Source: JACOMS01 sp964352785
GTDB lineage: Bacteria; Pseudomonadota; Alphaproteobacteria; Caulobacterales; Maricaulaceae
Reading direction: 5' to 3'
DNA length: 64,000 bases
Assembly (NCBI GenBank): GCA_964352785.1
Contig: CAYGTI010000006.1
Span: 93,308 to 157,307, forward strand
Shown: positions 43,556-51,938 of the stretch, piece after piece
Position numbering within the stretch: position 1 is the stretch's first letter
How the letters are laid out: every line of letters begins with the position of its first letter
The notes under the pieces: generated by a model
What the model saw: only the letters and a program-made list of their open reading frames with translations
What the model was told of the DNA's origin: nothing
The model's database searches: none
Position numbers and translations under genes: made by a program

Positions 43556-43894
43556 CAAGTTCGAGCCCTACAACGGAATCAGCATTAAAATAAACTATCA
43601 ATTAAGACAATTGTTTAGCGGTATTCCAAATTTAAATGTTACACCGTTTGCTACATCAATTGTTACGCCACACTGTTTCGTAGAATATGCAAATGAATTA
43701 GGTTTGATACTTATTTCATTCAATTCCAATAACTCGTCATCCAGTATGGGCAATCTGTTCTTTTACGTAATAAATTTTACGTAGTTTCTAAGTGCGAAGC
43801 AGACGTAAGAATTGTCAAATTTGGCGTTATCTTAAACAGTATTGCAATCGTGTGGCAGACCTGTGTGTCATAATTGTCACGCAATTCACTAAAT
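43556..43894. other. Intergenic, no convincing gene
   Basis: About 340 bp, A+T-rich. A 78-codon open frame from 43548 overlaps the antitoxin end, has no ribosome site and a sequence of low complexity (Asn/Ser-rich), so I do not call it. The stretch precedes the operators of the sugar receptor. Confidence 0.4.
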
Positions 43895-43910
43895 ATACAA
43901 TCGTTTGTAT
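43895..43910 (+). promoter_or_regulatory. LacI-type operator 1, TonB receptor
   Basis: ATACAATCGTTTGTAT, a near-perfect palindrome around CG, as expected for a LacI-family dimer. A second copy follows with centres 22 bp apart. Confidence 0.65.
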
Positions 43911-43916
43911 TTTTAC

Positions 43917-43932
43917 TTGCAATCGTTTGTAA
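43917..43932 (+). promoter_or_regulatory. LacI-type operator 2, TonB receptor
   Basis: TTGCAATCGTTTGTAA, same core as operator 1 (CAATCGTTTG), about 100 bp before the receptor ATG at 44031. The two-turn spacing would allow cooperative binding on one face of the DNA. Confidence 0.65.
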
Positions 43933-44030
43933 TTTGAGTCATGGCAAGGTCGGAATTGTCTAAAATTGAATCGTTCTGATGAATTTTTGGGCTAAATAAT
44001 AACAAATACTGGCCACTAGGGGAGATATCG

Positions 44031-46490
44031 ATGATTATTCGTACCAGCCAAAAACTACTCGCGACGGCAGCAACAGCAGCCCTCTTAACATCACCGGCAT
44101 TCGCACAGGATGCTGATATGGATGAAGTCGTTACAACAGGTGTTGTAAGCTCAAAGGGTAAGAACAAGATTGATACCTCAATCTCTGTTTCGTCTGTTAA
44201 CTTGGAAACAATCCAAGACCTCGCGCCGACAAACCTTGCTGAAATTTATCGTAACCTACCGGGTATTCGCTCAGAATCATCATCAGGCGGTGGTAACTCT
44301 AACGTCGCTGTTCGCGGCCTTCCGATTTCAACAGGCGGCGCGAAATATCTGTCTACACAAGAAGACGGCCTGCCTGTTCTTCTCTTTGGTGACTCCAACT
44401 TCGCCCCTGCTGATGGCTTTGTAAAAGCCGATTCTACACTGGCCCGTATCGAATCTGTTCGCGGCGGTACATCATCAACACTGACCACAAATGGTGTTGG
44501 CGGTATCATCAACATCATTGGTAAAACTGGCCAGCAAGAAGGCGGCAGCGCGGCTATCACTTATGGTCTTGATCATGATGATATCCGGTTTGATGCTGAA
44601 TATGGCGGATCACTGTCTGATGATATGTATTTCCACCTTGGCGGTCACTTCCAGCAGGGCGGCGACTATCGCGACTCCGGATATGACCCGATTTCAGGCG
44701 GCCAAATCCGCGGTAGCCTTACCAAAGAGTTTGAAAACGGCTTTGTCCGCGTCACAGGTAAATGGCTCGACAAAAAGGATGCGGCTTACTTTCCGCAACT
44801 GGTCTCCCGTACTGATAATGGTAGCGGTGTTGGCACAGTCGGTGAAAGCCTAGGCGGTTTTGAAGCCCAAAATCATAGCATTTACAGCAATCTGACTCGT
44901 AACGGCATATCCGTCGACGGCGCAGGCAATGCGATTCCTTACGATCTCGCTGACGGTCTTGACCATAAGGTTAAAGCCATTGGCGCTGAGGTCGACTTTG
45001 ATCTTGGAAGTGGTATCAACTTCAACAATAAAGTGCGTTACCAAGATATAAGCGGTCGTTTCCTTGGCGGATTTACAAATGGTGTGTCATCGGCTGCTGA
45101 CCTCGGCGCAGGCTCAACTTACTTTAACGGCCCAAATGAGGGCCAAGCTGTAACAGCAGGTAACCTGCCAAACGGTATTGCGTCTAATGTCGCTGTCTTT
45201 GATGTCGAACTTGATGACATGAGCAATTTCGCCAATGAACTAAAACTCTCAAAGAGCTTTGATTTTGATGGCGGGTCTGTTTTGGATGTCACCCTTGGTC
45301 ACTTCTTTATGAACCAGAACTTGCAACAAGACTGGCACTGGTCAGAGCTTCGCACGACAACTGAAAATGATGCAGCTTTGATTGCAACACCGCAATCCAT
45401 CAACGGCATTCACGGCGTAAACCAGGCTTTTGGTTGGGACGGCTCTAACCGTAATTATGATCTTGAAGGTCAAGTCAGCGCGCCATTTGCGGCCGCGTCT
45501 TGGACAAATGATGCTTTCACGGTAGATGCAAGTATTCGCTTCGATAACATGACACAAACCGGTGTTCGTATTGAAGCGTCCGGCGCTCCATTTGACGTCA
45601 ACAATGATGGGGCAATCACAGGCTCCGAGGCGACTGTCTCGCTCAATAACGGTACTGTCGGCGCCCGAGCAGACCTGGAAGTTGACAACACAGCCTGGTC
45701 GGTTGGTGCAAACTACCGCCTCTATGATGATTTCGCTGTCTTTGGGCGTGCTTCAAGTGGCGCGAGCTTTAACTTTGACCGCGCGCTCGACTTTGGTGTG
45801 CGGAACCCGGATGGCTCACTACGGGCTGGCGGTGATGATGCTTATGTCGACGTTGCAGACCAGTATGAAATTGGTTTCAAAATGCAAAACAGAGAGATTG
45901 CAGGCGGTGACCTCGATTTTTACGCAACAGCATTCTTCACAAATACCGAAGAATCGAATGTAGAAATTCTGTCGGGCACACCAAATGGCCGCGTTCGTGA
46001 GTACGACTCCAAAGGTGTCGAGCTTGAAGCTAATTATAATAATGGCGGCTTCGATCTCTTCGCTACAGCCACATTCACTGATGCTGAGATTACCAAAGCC
46101 GAAGATAATGGTGTCCAGAACACGGCCCTGGAAGGCAATACGCCTCAGCGCCAAGCTGACATGATTTGGACCGTGTCTCCAAGCTATACATTCGACCGTT
46201 TCCGAGTCGGTGGTAGCTGGGTCGGCACGTCGGATAGCTTCTCGCTTGATGATAATCTTCTTGTCCAAGACGGCTACTCAGTCGTTCATCTTTATGGTGC
46301 TGTGAATGTAACAGACGCCTTAGAGCTTTCTTTAAATGCGAACAACGTCTTTGATGCTGTTGGCATTACGGAATCAGCCAATGATGGCCGCAATGGTTGG
46401 GATACTAATGGTGACGGCAATCTGGATACGACGATTGGCCGCTCAATCACAGGCCGGACGATTTCAGGCCGCCTGCGCTACACATTCTAA
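44031..46490 (+). CDS. TonB-dependent outer-membrane receptor, sugar locus
   Basis: 819 aa. The signal peptide ends at TSPAFA-Q (about residue 25); a TonB-box-like MDEVVTTGVV (about 30-39) is followed by the plug with RIESVRGGTSSTLTTNGVGG (about 142-161) and a barrel ending in RLRYTF with terminal Phe. Many Asp/Asn/Gly turns and a DVNNDGAITGSEA loop (calcium-binding-like, about 523) are visible. Two LacI-type operators precede it, the gene for a LacI regulator lies 3.3 kb downstream, and sucrose-type enzymes follow, so uptake of sucrose or a fructose-containing oligosaccharide is likely. A strong hairpin and a terminator follow. Confidence 0.93.
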   Translation: MIIRTSQKLLATAATAALLTSPAFAQDADMDEVVTTGVVSSKGKNKIDTSISVSSVNLETIQDLAPTNLAEIYRNLPGIRSESSSGGGNSNVAVRGLPISTGGAKYLSTQEDGLPVLLFGDSNFAPADGFVKADSTLARIESVRGGTSSTLTTNGVGGIINIIGKTGQQEGGSAAITYGLDHDDIRFDAEYGGSLSDDMYFHLGGHFQQGGDYRDSGYDPISGGQIRGSLTKEFENGFVRVTGKWLDKKDAAYFPQLVSRTDNGSGVGTVGESLGGFEAQNHSIYSNLTRNGISVDGAGNAIPYDLADGLDHKVKAIGAEVDFDLGSGINFNNKVRYQDISGRFLGGFTNGVSSAADLGAGSTYFNGPNEGQAVTAGNLPNGIASNVAVFDVELDDMSNFANELKLSKSFDFDGGSVLDVTLGHFFMNQNLQQDWHWSELRTTTENDAALIATPQSINGIHGVNQAFGWDGSNRNYDLEGQVSAPFAAASWTNDAFTVDASIRFDNMTQTGVRIEASGAPFDVNNDGAITGSEATVSLNNGTVGARADLEVDNTAWSVGANYRLYDDFAVFGRASSGASFNFDRALDFGVRNPDGSLRAGGDDAYVDVADQYEIGFKMQNREIAGGDLDFYATAFFTNTEESNVEILSGTPNGRVREYDSKGVELEANYNNGGFDLFATATFTDAEITKAEDNGVQNTALEGNTPQRQADMIWTVSPSYTFDRFRVGGSWVGTSDSFSLDDNLLVQDGYSVVHLYGAVNVTDALELSLNANNVFDAVGITESANDGRNGWDTNGDGNLDTTIGRSITGRTISGRLRYTF

Positions 46491-46500
46491 ATTTGAATTC

Positions 46501-46528
46501 TCCTGAAAGTGGTTCTCCACTTTCAGGA
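46501..46528 (+). repeat. Perfect 12-bp hairpin downstream of the receptor
   Basis: TCCTGAAAGTGG and CCACTTTCAGGA pair perfectly around TTCT. No T run follows, so it may stabilise the 3' end or serve as a processing signal; the true terminator is about 50 bp further. Confidence 0.6.
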
Positions 46529-46576
46529 AATATTGCTGTGGCTTTCACTGAGCCGGAGCTTTCCCTTGACTACCTT

Positions 46577-46602
46577 AACCCGCTTTATAAGCGGGTTTTT
46601 TT
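46577..46602. terminator. Rho-independent terminator (bidirectional)
   Basis: AACCCGCTT-TAT-AAGCGGGTT followed by TTTTT. It closes the receptor transcript, and by its A-rich left side can also serve the converging halogenase gene that ends at 46619. Confidence 0.85.
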
Positions 46603-46618
46603 ATGGATAATTGCCAAA

Positions 46619-48148
46619 TTAAATAGAGCCAAAAATTTCTGAATTACTGACGGTATCGCGGAGCACAAATTCTTTTAACCGCGACCGCCGAATAGCGAGT
46701 TGCTCTAAAAGAGCTTTGGTCGTCTCATTCATGTCGGAAGGCTGGTCGTGTCCGGGCCACCCCATGCCATAGAGAACGAACTGATAATTCGTGGCAGAAA
46801 AACATTGTATAGACCTATCAAAATCATAAACGGACGGAACGTCATTTTGCCAGGATTCTAGGTGGTGTTTTAAAGTGTTCGGCCATGTATTTAGGTCGGC
46901 GTTATCCCGCCAGAAATCAGAGTCGCGCCGGCCGCTAATCGCATAATGCAATTTTAGAAAGTCAACAATATTCTCATAGTGATGGCTCATAGCTTGTGAA
47001 TATTGGGCTTGGGGATTGCCGCCTGCCATAAATCGAGGGAGCAAATCGACAAGCGCCCAATTTGCCATTTCCGTAAGGTATATACCTGTCGACTCCAGAG
47101 GCTCTAAAAAACCGCTTGATAAGCCAATGGCAACACAATTGCCACGCCATTGTTTTTGGTGATACCCAATGCGCATATTGAGTTTGCGTGTTTCAAGCTC
47201 ATCCTCATCGCACTTTAGGTAGGATGCGAGTTCGGATTTGGCTTGGGTGTCGTCGATATATTTCGAGCTGTAGACATGTCCCACGCCGCGGCGGTTTTGG
47301 AGAACGATATCCCATATCCAGCCTGCGCTTTGGGCTGTGCAGGTCGTATATCCATTGATGCTTGATATGCCTTTGGTGGGTAGCCGTGTAGTCACAGCCC
47401 GATCCACAAACAGCACATCGGTTTTATCAATAAATTCGTTTTGCTTATCCGCGTTAATCAAGCGGGCGGCAAAGCCTGTGCAGTCAATATAAAGATTAGC
47501 GGAATGGGTTGTGCCGTCTTCCATTTCAAGAGACCTAATGTTGTCGCTATCGGGCTGAACATCGACCTTGGCAACTTTGCCAATAATATGATTCACGCCT
47601 TGCGCGCGGAAACGTTGTTTTAGATATTCTGCAAATTTCCCGGCATCCAAATGATAGGCGTAGGACAGCGCCCCGTCATAGGGGCGATCTTTCATGTGCT
47701 TTGGGGCGCGGCCAGTTTCAGCCATTTCGGATTGGACAGAGAATAGGTCGGCGATGTTTCCACGTATGTTGGGATCGAGTTTTGACCACGCTCTGAGGGG
47801 CGATACACTCCCGACTTGCAATGGCGCGCCGAAGGGGTGGAAATAGGACTCGCCAACTGCGTCTTGTGGTGCCTTTCGCCAGTTCACGAATTTAATGCCG
47901 TGTTTAAACGTAGCGCCGCAGGATCTTAGAAAGTCAATCTCCGATATTCCGCAAGCCGCCAGTGTTTCGCGTAGTGATGGTACAGTCGCTTCGCCGACAC
48001 CCACTGTTGGAATATCGGACGCTTCAATCAAGGTAATCTGAATATTGCGGCCGGAACTTATCGGGAGTTGCTGGCTGAGGAAGGCTGCCGATAACCACCC
48101 GGCTGTTCCGCCGCCTACGATGATAATTTTAAAGTCTTTTGCGCTCAT
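46619..48148 (-). CDS. Tryptophan-halogenase-like FAD protein, copy A
   Basis: 509 aa from the ATG at 48148 (AGAGGA just upstream); a TTG further upstream is rejected. The FAD motif GGGTAGW (12-18) and the lysine expected in flavin halogenases (Lys82 in CGATFKHGIKF) are present. The halogenase motif W-x-W-x-I-P reads WIWDIVL, with Val in place of Pro. Relatives are common in alphaproteobacterial sugar loci next to TonB receptors, where a halogenating role is not established. It diverges from copy B across 71 bp holding a LacI-type half-conserved operator. Confidence 0.85.
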   Translation of the reverse strand: MSAKDFKIIIVGGGTAGWLSAAFLSQQLPISSGRNIQITLIEASDIPTVGVGEATVPSLRETLAACGISEIDFLRSCGATFKHGIKFVNWRKAPQDAVGESYFHPFGAPLQVGSVSPLRAWSKLDPNIRGNIADLFSVQSEMAETGRAPKHMKDRPYDGALSYAYHLDAGKFAEYLKQRFRAQGVNHIIGKVAKVDVQPDSDNIRSLEMEDGTTHSANLYIDCTGFAARLINADKQNEFIDKTDVLFVDRAVTTRLPTKGISSINGYTTCTAQSAGWIWDIVLQNRRGVGHVYSSKYIDDTQAKSELASYLKCDEDELETRKLNMRIGYHQKQWRGNCVAIGLSSGFLEPLESTGIYLTEMANWALVDLLPRFMAGGNPQAQYSQAMSHHYENIVDFLKLHYAISGRRDSDFWRDNADLNTWPNTLKHHLESWQNDVPSVYDFDRSIQCFSATNYQFVLYGMGWPGHDQPSDMNETTKALLEQLAIRRSRLKEFVLRDTVSNSEIFGSI

Positions 48149-48156
48149 ACCATCCT

Positions 48157-48172
48157 CTGAAATCGATTGTAT
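48157..48172 (+). promoter_or_regulatory. LacI-type operator in the halogenase divergon
   Basis: CTGAAATCGATTGTAT: the right half (CGATTGTAT) agrees fully with the other operators, the left half is weaker. It lies between the two divergent halogenase-like genes and close to the start of copy A. Confidence 0.5.
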
Positions 48173-48219
48173 TTTTACATGAATTCTTGCTAGTCTCAAC
48201 GCCTATCAAGCGAGAAAAT

Positions 48220-49737
48220 ATGGCATCAAATTCAAAAACATTGGAAAGGCGCAAAGTTAGCCGAATAACCATTGTTGGCGGCGGCAGCTCAGGTTGGATG
48301 ACGGCTTGCCTGCTAAATTCACGTCTAAACGAAGATGCAAAAAACCGTGTAAAGATTACACTGATTGAGGCCCCGGACATTCCGGCGATTGGTGTTGGAG
48401 AGGCCACAGTCCCGAGTATTCGCCGAACACTTAAAGCAATCGGAATTTCCGAGAAAGAGTTTATGACCGGCGCTGACGCCACGTTTAAATCTCTTATCCG
48501 ATTTGAAAACTGGAATGAAGGCCAGCATTTTGATCATCCTTTCGACAGGCGCGCGCGCCCTCAAACTGACCCGGCTGTTATGTCATGGCTGTCTGAAAAT
48601 TCAGGCGGTGGCGAAAATTTCTCTAACCAATTCTCCGTGCTTTCAAACACAAGCACAAAACTATTAGCGCCAAAGGCTATCGGCTGGCCGGAATATCAAT
48701 CAACATTCCCTTACGCTTATCATTTGGACGCTGTGAAGCTGGGACAGGTTTTAACCGAGTTTGGAACGAAGCGCGGTATTGAGCATAAACTGACGAAAAT
48801 TCAAATTGTTGAGGTAAGTGAAACGGGTGATATTGCGGCGTTAATAGGTGAAAACGGCGACAGGTTTGCGGCTGATCTCTATATTGATTGCACAGGTTTT
48901 TCGGCAAGACTTGCAGCAAAAATAATGCCGGAGACAAAAGACTATTCGAAAAACCTAATCTGTGACCGCGCGGTTACGCTATCCGTTCCCTATGAAACAT
49001 ATCGGCCGGATCACATCCTCCCCTATACCTCCGCAAAGGCACAAAGTGCAGGATGGCTATGGGACATCAATTTGCGATCTCGGCGGAGCTTGGGCTATGT
49101 ACATTCAAGCGCGCATATATCACCTGATGATGCTGAGGCTGAGCTAAGAGTGGCAGAAGGCCCTCACGCAAACGAAATTCCAGCAAAGCATATTCGGTTT
49201 AAAACTTATAAACGCTCTCAGTCATGGCATCGCAATTGTCTGGCGATTGGATTGGCAGATGGGTTTGTTGAACCTTTGGAATCCACAGGTCTCTATATGA
49301 TGCAATTTGCAGCGCAGAGTGTTGCAGACATTTTAAATGCGGATGCAAGTTACGCTGCCTCGACAACACAACAGTTTAATCGTCTCATGCAATCATTGTT
49401 TGATGAAATACTGGGCTATGTGGCTTTGCATTATTTAACATCAAAACGGAAAGGTACCTCGTTTTGGAAAGACGCGACTGACAACGATAGAGTTCCAGAT
49501 AGCCTTAAATATTTGTTTGAAGAGTGGAAACGCCGTCCGCCTCACGATATGGATATGCTAAGTAACCATCGCCTGTTTTCGCTCGAAAGCTACGAGTATT
49601 TGTTATTTGGGATGGGCTATATGTCTAGGTCGCCAATTAATTCAAAACCTGCTGCCTTCGACCAAAGTGATGTCTTGAACAAATGTTATGCAAAGTTTCC
49701 GTTACATGAAGACTGGCTCAATCAGTCTTTAGGCTAG
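48220..49737 (+). CDS. Tryptophan-halogenase-like FAD protein, copy B
   Basis: 505 aa from the ATG at 48220; the open frame runs 81 bases upstream into the operator and copy A, so that part is not coding. FAD motif GGGSSGW (20-26), GVGEATVPSIR (58-68) and the lysine in DATFKSLIRF (Lys90) are conserved, while the W-x-W-x-I-P motif reads WLWDINL, with Asn for Pro. It shares its domain plan with copy A but is clearly diverged. LacI follows 78 bp downstream in the same direction. Its substrate is unknown; the sugar context argues against free tryptophan as the natural one. Confidence 0.85.
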   Translation: MASNSKTLERRKVSRITIVGGGSSGWMTACLLNSRLNEDAKNRVKITLIEAPDIPAIGVGEATVPSIRRTLKAIGISEKEFMTGADATFKSLIRFENWNEGQHFDHPFDRRARPQTDPAVMSWLSENSGGGENFSNQFSVLSNTSTKLLAPKAIGWPEYQSTFPYAYHLDAVKLGQVLTEFGTKRGIEHKLTKIQIVEVSETGDIAALIGENGDRFAADLYIDCTGFSARLAAKIMPETKDYSKNLICDRAVTLSVPYETYRPDHILPYTSAKAQSAGWLWDINLRSRRSLGYVHSSAHISPDDAEAELRVAEGPHANEIPAKHIRFKTYKRSQSWHRNCLAIGLADGFVEPLESTGLYMMQFAAQSVADILNADASYAASTTQQFNRLMQSLFDEILGYVALHYLTSKRKGTSFWKDATDNDRVPDSLKYLFEEWKRRPPHDMDMLSNHRLFSLESYEYLLFGMGYMSRSPINSKPAAFDQSDVLNKCYAKFPLHEDWLNQSLG

Positions 49738-49754
49738 CGCCGTCTAAGTTTGAA

Positions 49755-49770
49755 AATCAATTGATTGCTG
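49755..49770 (+). promoter_or_regulatory. Possible LacI autoregulatory operator
   Basis: AATCAATTGATTGCTG matches the operator before the symporter/kinase at 11 of 16 positions; the core CAATTGATTG differs by one base from CAATCGATTG. It lies 45 bp before the lacI-type ATG. Confidence 0.35.
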
Positions 49771-49815
49771 ACGATGGCGAGCTATGCTTAAACTGAGATA
49801 AGTATCCGGGATAAT

Positions 49816-50832
49816 ATGGCAAAGAAAATTACAATGGCAGAGCTGGCAAGGCTTGCAGAGGTGGATGTTTCGACAGTCTCTCGTGCGCTTAACGACAGTC
49901 CATTGGTCAAACCACACACCAAAGAAGCCATATTAAAAATCGCTGACGACATCGGTTACACTGTTAATGTTGCGGCGAGAAATCTACGAAAACAATCCAG
50001 CGAAGCGATTGGCATTGTGATTCCACTTGCGCCCGGCTCAGAGCAAACAATTTCCGATCCCTTCTTTCTTGAGATGGTGGGATCAGTCTCACATGCCGCG
50101 TCGCAGCACGGATATGATCTCATCGTTTCGGTGCCTCAGGACGAAATGCAGATAGCAGAGAGGCGACTTTTGCGATCAGGACGCGCGGATGGCTTGATCG
50201 TCATTGGGCAGGCAGGTCGCACGGAGCGGCTCGACGCAATGAATGCCAACAATGCCAACATTGTCGTTTGGGGCGGAGCAGATAAGACTCCAAAATATAC
50301 TTTGGTTGGGAGTGATAATGTTAAGGGCGGTAGGATGGCAACGTCCCATTTATTATCCCTGGGGAGAGAAAGAATGCTCTTCCTGGGCGATGTCGAATTG
50401 CCAGAGGTGGCGTTACGTTATGATGGGTATAAACGCGCACATGCCGAAGCGGGTATTACGCACGATCCAACGCTCATTTTGAAGCTGAATTTCGGCGGCC
50501 AATCCGCGTTTGATGCCGTCGCGAAATTTATTGATGACGGGCAAAGCTTTGACGGGATTTTCGCCGCATCAGACGTTTTAGCAATGGCCGCAATTCATGC
50601 GCTTCAGTCCAGAGGAAAAACCGTTCCGATAGATGTATCTGTCGTGGGGTATGATAATATCGGGCAAGCGAATATGTCGACGCCGCCGCTGACGACGATT
50701 GACCAGAATATAGCTCAAGGAGGCCAGATCATGGTCGACTTATTGCTAGCAAAAATAAACGGCAAACCCGTCAAATCGGAGTTCACGGCCACGGAACTTG
50801 TTGTCCGTGGCTCGTGCGGAGCCGCGACTTAG
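49816..50832 (+). CDS. LacI-family transcriptional regulator of the sugar locus
   Basis: 338 aa, standard LacI length. The helix-turn-helix is ITMAELARLAEVDVSTVSRA (about 5-24) with the hinge helix VAARNLRKQ (about 55-63). The periplasmic-binding-protein-like effector domain includes GIVIPLAPGSEQTISDPFFL and the C-terminal PPLTTIDQN. It would repress the receptor, the halogenase pair and the symporter/kinase via the CAATCGNTTG palindromes and release them when the sugar or its phosphate binds. Its end overlaps the converging hydrolase gene by 4 bp. Confidence 0.93.
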   Translation: MAKKITMAELARLAEVDVSTVSRALNDSPLVKPHTKEAILKIADDIGYTVNVAARNLRKQSSEAIGIVIPLAPGSEQTISDPFFLEMVGSVSHAASQHGYDLIVSVPQDEMQIAERRLLRSGRADGLIVIGQAGRTERLDAMNANNANIVVWGGADKTPKYTLVGSDNVKGGRMATSHLLSLGRERMLFLGDVELPEVALRYDGYKRAHAEAGITHDPTLILKLNFGGQSAFDAVAKFIDDGQSFDGIFAASDVLAMAAIHALQSRGKTVPIDVSVVGYDNIGQANMSTPPLTTIDQNIAQGGQIMVDLLLAKINGKPVKSEFTATELVVRGSCGAAT

Positions 50833-51920
50833 TATTTGATTTTTATAGGAGGGGCAAAGGTTAGCTCGATATCGTCACGGGCCATTTCTGTATAGGGCGC
50901 AAGCATTGTCATCTCACGGGCGAAAAAATCTGTCTCAATAATACTACCGCCAAAGAGATGGGGCAGTCCTGAAAGGCGTGACCCAGAGTCTTCAAATGGA
51001 GTCCAAGACCCCCTAATAGACTTGGCGCGGTAAAGCCGCGTGACTTTACTAACTTCGCTATCATCTTGCCCTTCAAAGAGACGGTCACAGGCGGCAATCA
51101 CGCAAAAATAATTGCCAGTTTGGGAATTGAAATAAATCTTTGGAACTTCAGCTTGGGTGAATAAATTTGAATCCGGCAATGTCACAGGCGGATGGAGCGT
51201 CTTAATTTTAAAACCTTTCTCTGTCTCTGTCAGCGTTGCATGGGCGATAGCCCCTTCGTTCGGCGATTTTTTGGCCGACCAAACCATTTGCAGCGTGCCG
51301 TCAGGTTCCTGAAATAGAAAGGGGTCGCGCCATGCCATAATCGGCCCGCCTTCTTCACCTTCCATATGACCCAACTTATCTTTGGGGCCGAGATAATAAC
51401 CCAACGCAGTGATCTCCTCATAATCCCGCAAGGGACATGAGACCGGGTCCGGTAGGATGTTTTTCGCGCGCAAAACGTCAGTGGAAATCGCAAGACCGAT
51501 GGATTGAAGGAAGGGACGTTCTGCTGTGACTTCGCGAATTCCGGTAAACCCAAAGAGAATTCGGTTATCTGGGAGAGGCAGTACTGAGCCGCTCCAGATG
51601 TTTCGATCAAAATAGCCATTGGGTGTGATTTGCGGGGTTTGAAAAACACCTCGGTCAAACCACGACTGTCCCTCGTCTGGGCTTTCAAAATGGCGGATGT
51701 GAAACTGATGCCTGTTTCTGTCCTGCGGGTAAATACGCTGCCCTTTGCCATCGAATTTGGACAGAGCCAAACAATAGAGGTGCCATTTGCCCAAGCGGGC
51801 GCAACACCAGCTATCCCAAAGCATGAGTTCAGGATGACGGATGCCACCTTGAAATGGCTTCTCATAAGCACTGGGAATGAGCGGCATTGCACTGGGCGCG
51901 ATTATGGGCATGGATGTCAT
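50829..51920 (-). CDS. GH68-like glycoside hydrolase (sucrose/levan-type), no signal peptide
   Basis: 363 aa five-bladed beta-propeller enzyme of clan GH-J. Motifs fit GH68: Asp36 in LWDSWCC (nucleophile), NIWSGSV, Asp199 in WRDP (stabiliser) and Glu258 in AEVPK (acid/base). GH68 enzymes are usually secreted levansucrases, but this one has no signal sequence, so it probably hydrolyses imported sucrose in the cytoplasm. Position after the sugar symporter and the ROK kinase nearby support a sucrose route. It is 18 bp downstream of the symporter gene. GH32 or GH43 is an alternative family. Confidence 0.75.
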   Translation of the reverse strand: MTSMPIIAPSAMPLIPSAYEKPFQGGIRHPELMLWDSWCCARLGKWHLYCLALSKFDGKGQRIYPQDRNRHQFHIRHFESPDEGQSWFDRGVFQTPQITPNGYFDRNIWSGSVLPLPDNRILFGFTGIREVTAERPFLQSIGLAISTDVLRAKNILPDPVSCPLRDYEEITALGYYLGPKDKLGHMEGEEGGPIMAWRDPFLFQEPDGTLQMVWSAKKSPNEGAIAHATLTETEKGFKIKTLHPPVTLPDSNLFTQAEVPKIYFNSQTGNYFCVIAACDRLFEGQDDSEVSKVTRLYRAKSIRGSWTPFEDSGSRLSGLPHLFGGSIIETDFFAREMTMLAPYTEMARDDIELTFAPPIKIKY

Positions 51921-51938
51921 AACTTTCGGTATCCGAGC

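Noticed and set aside
43560..43578. AGTTCGAGCCCTACAACGG resembling a tRNA T-arm
   Set aside because: The flanks do not pair and there is no acceptor stem; a chance match.
43548..43784. 78-codon open frame after the antitoxin
   Set aside because: No ribosome site, low-complexity product, no recognisable motif.
48139..48219. 27-codon N-terminal extension of halogenase-like copy B
   Set aside because: It overlaps the divergent gene's start and the operator; the ATG at 48220 fits the family start.
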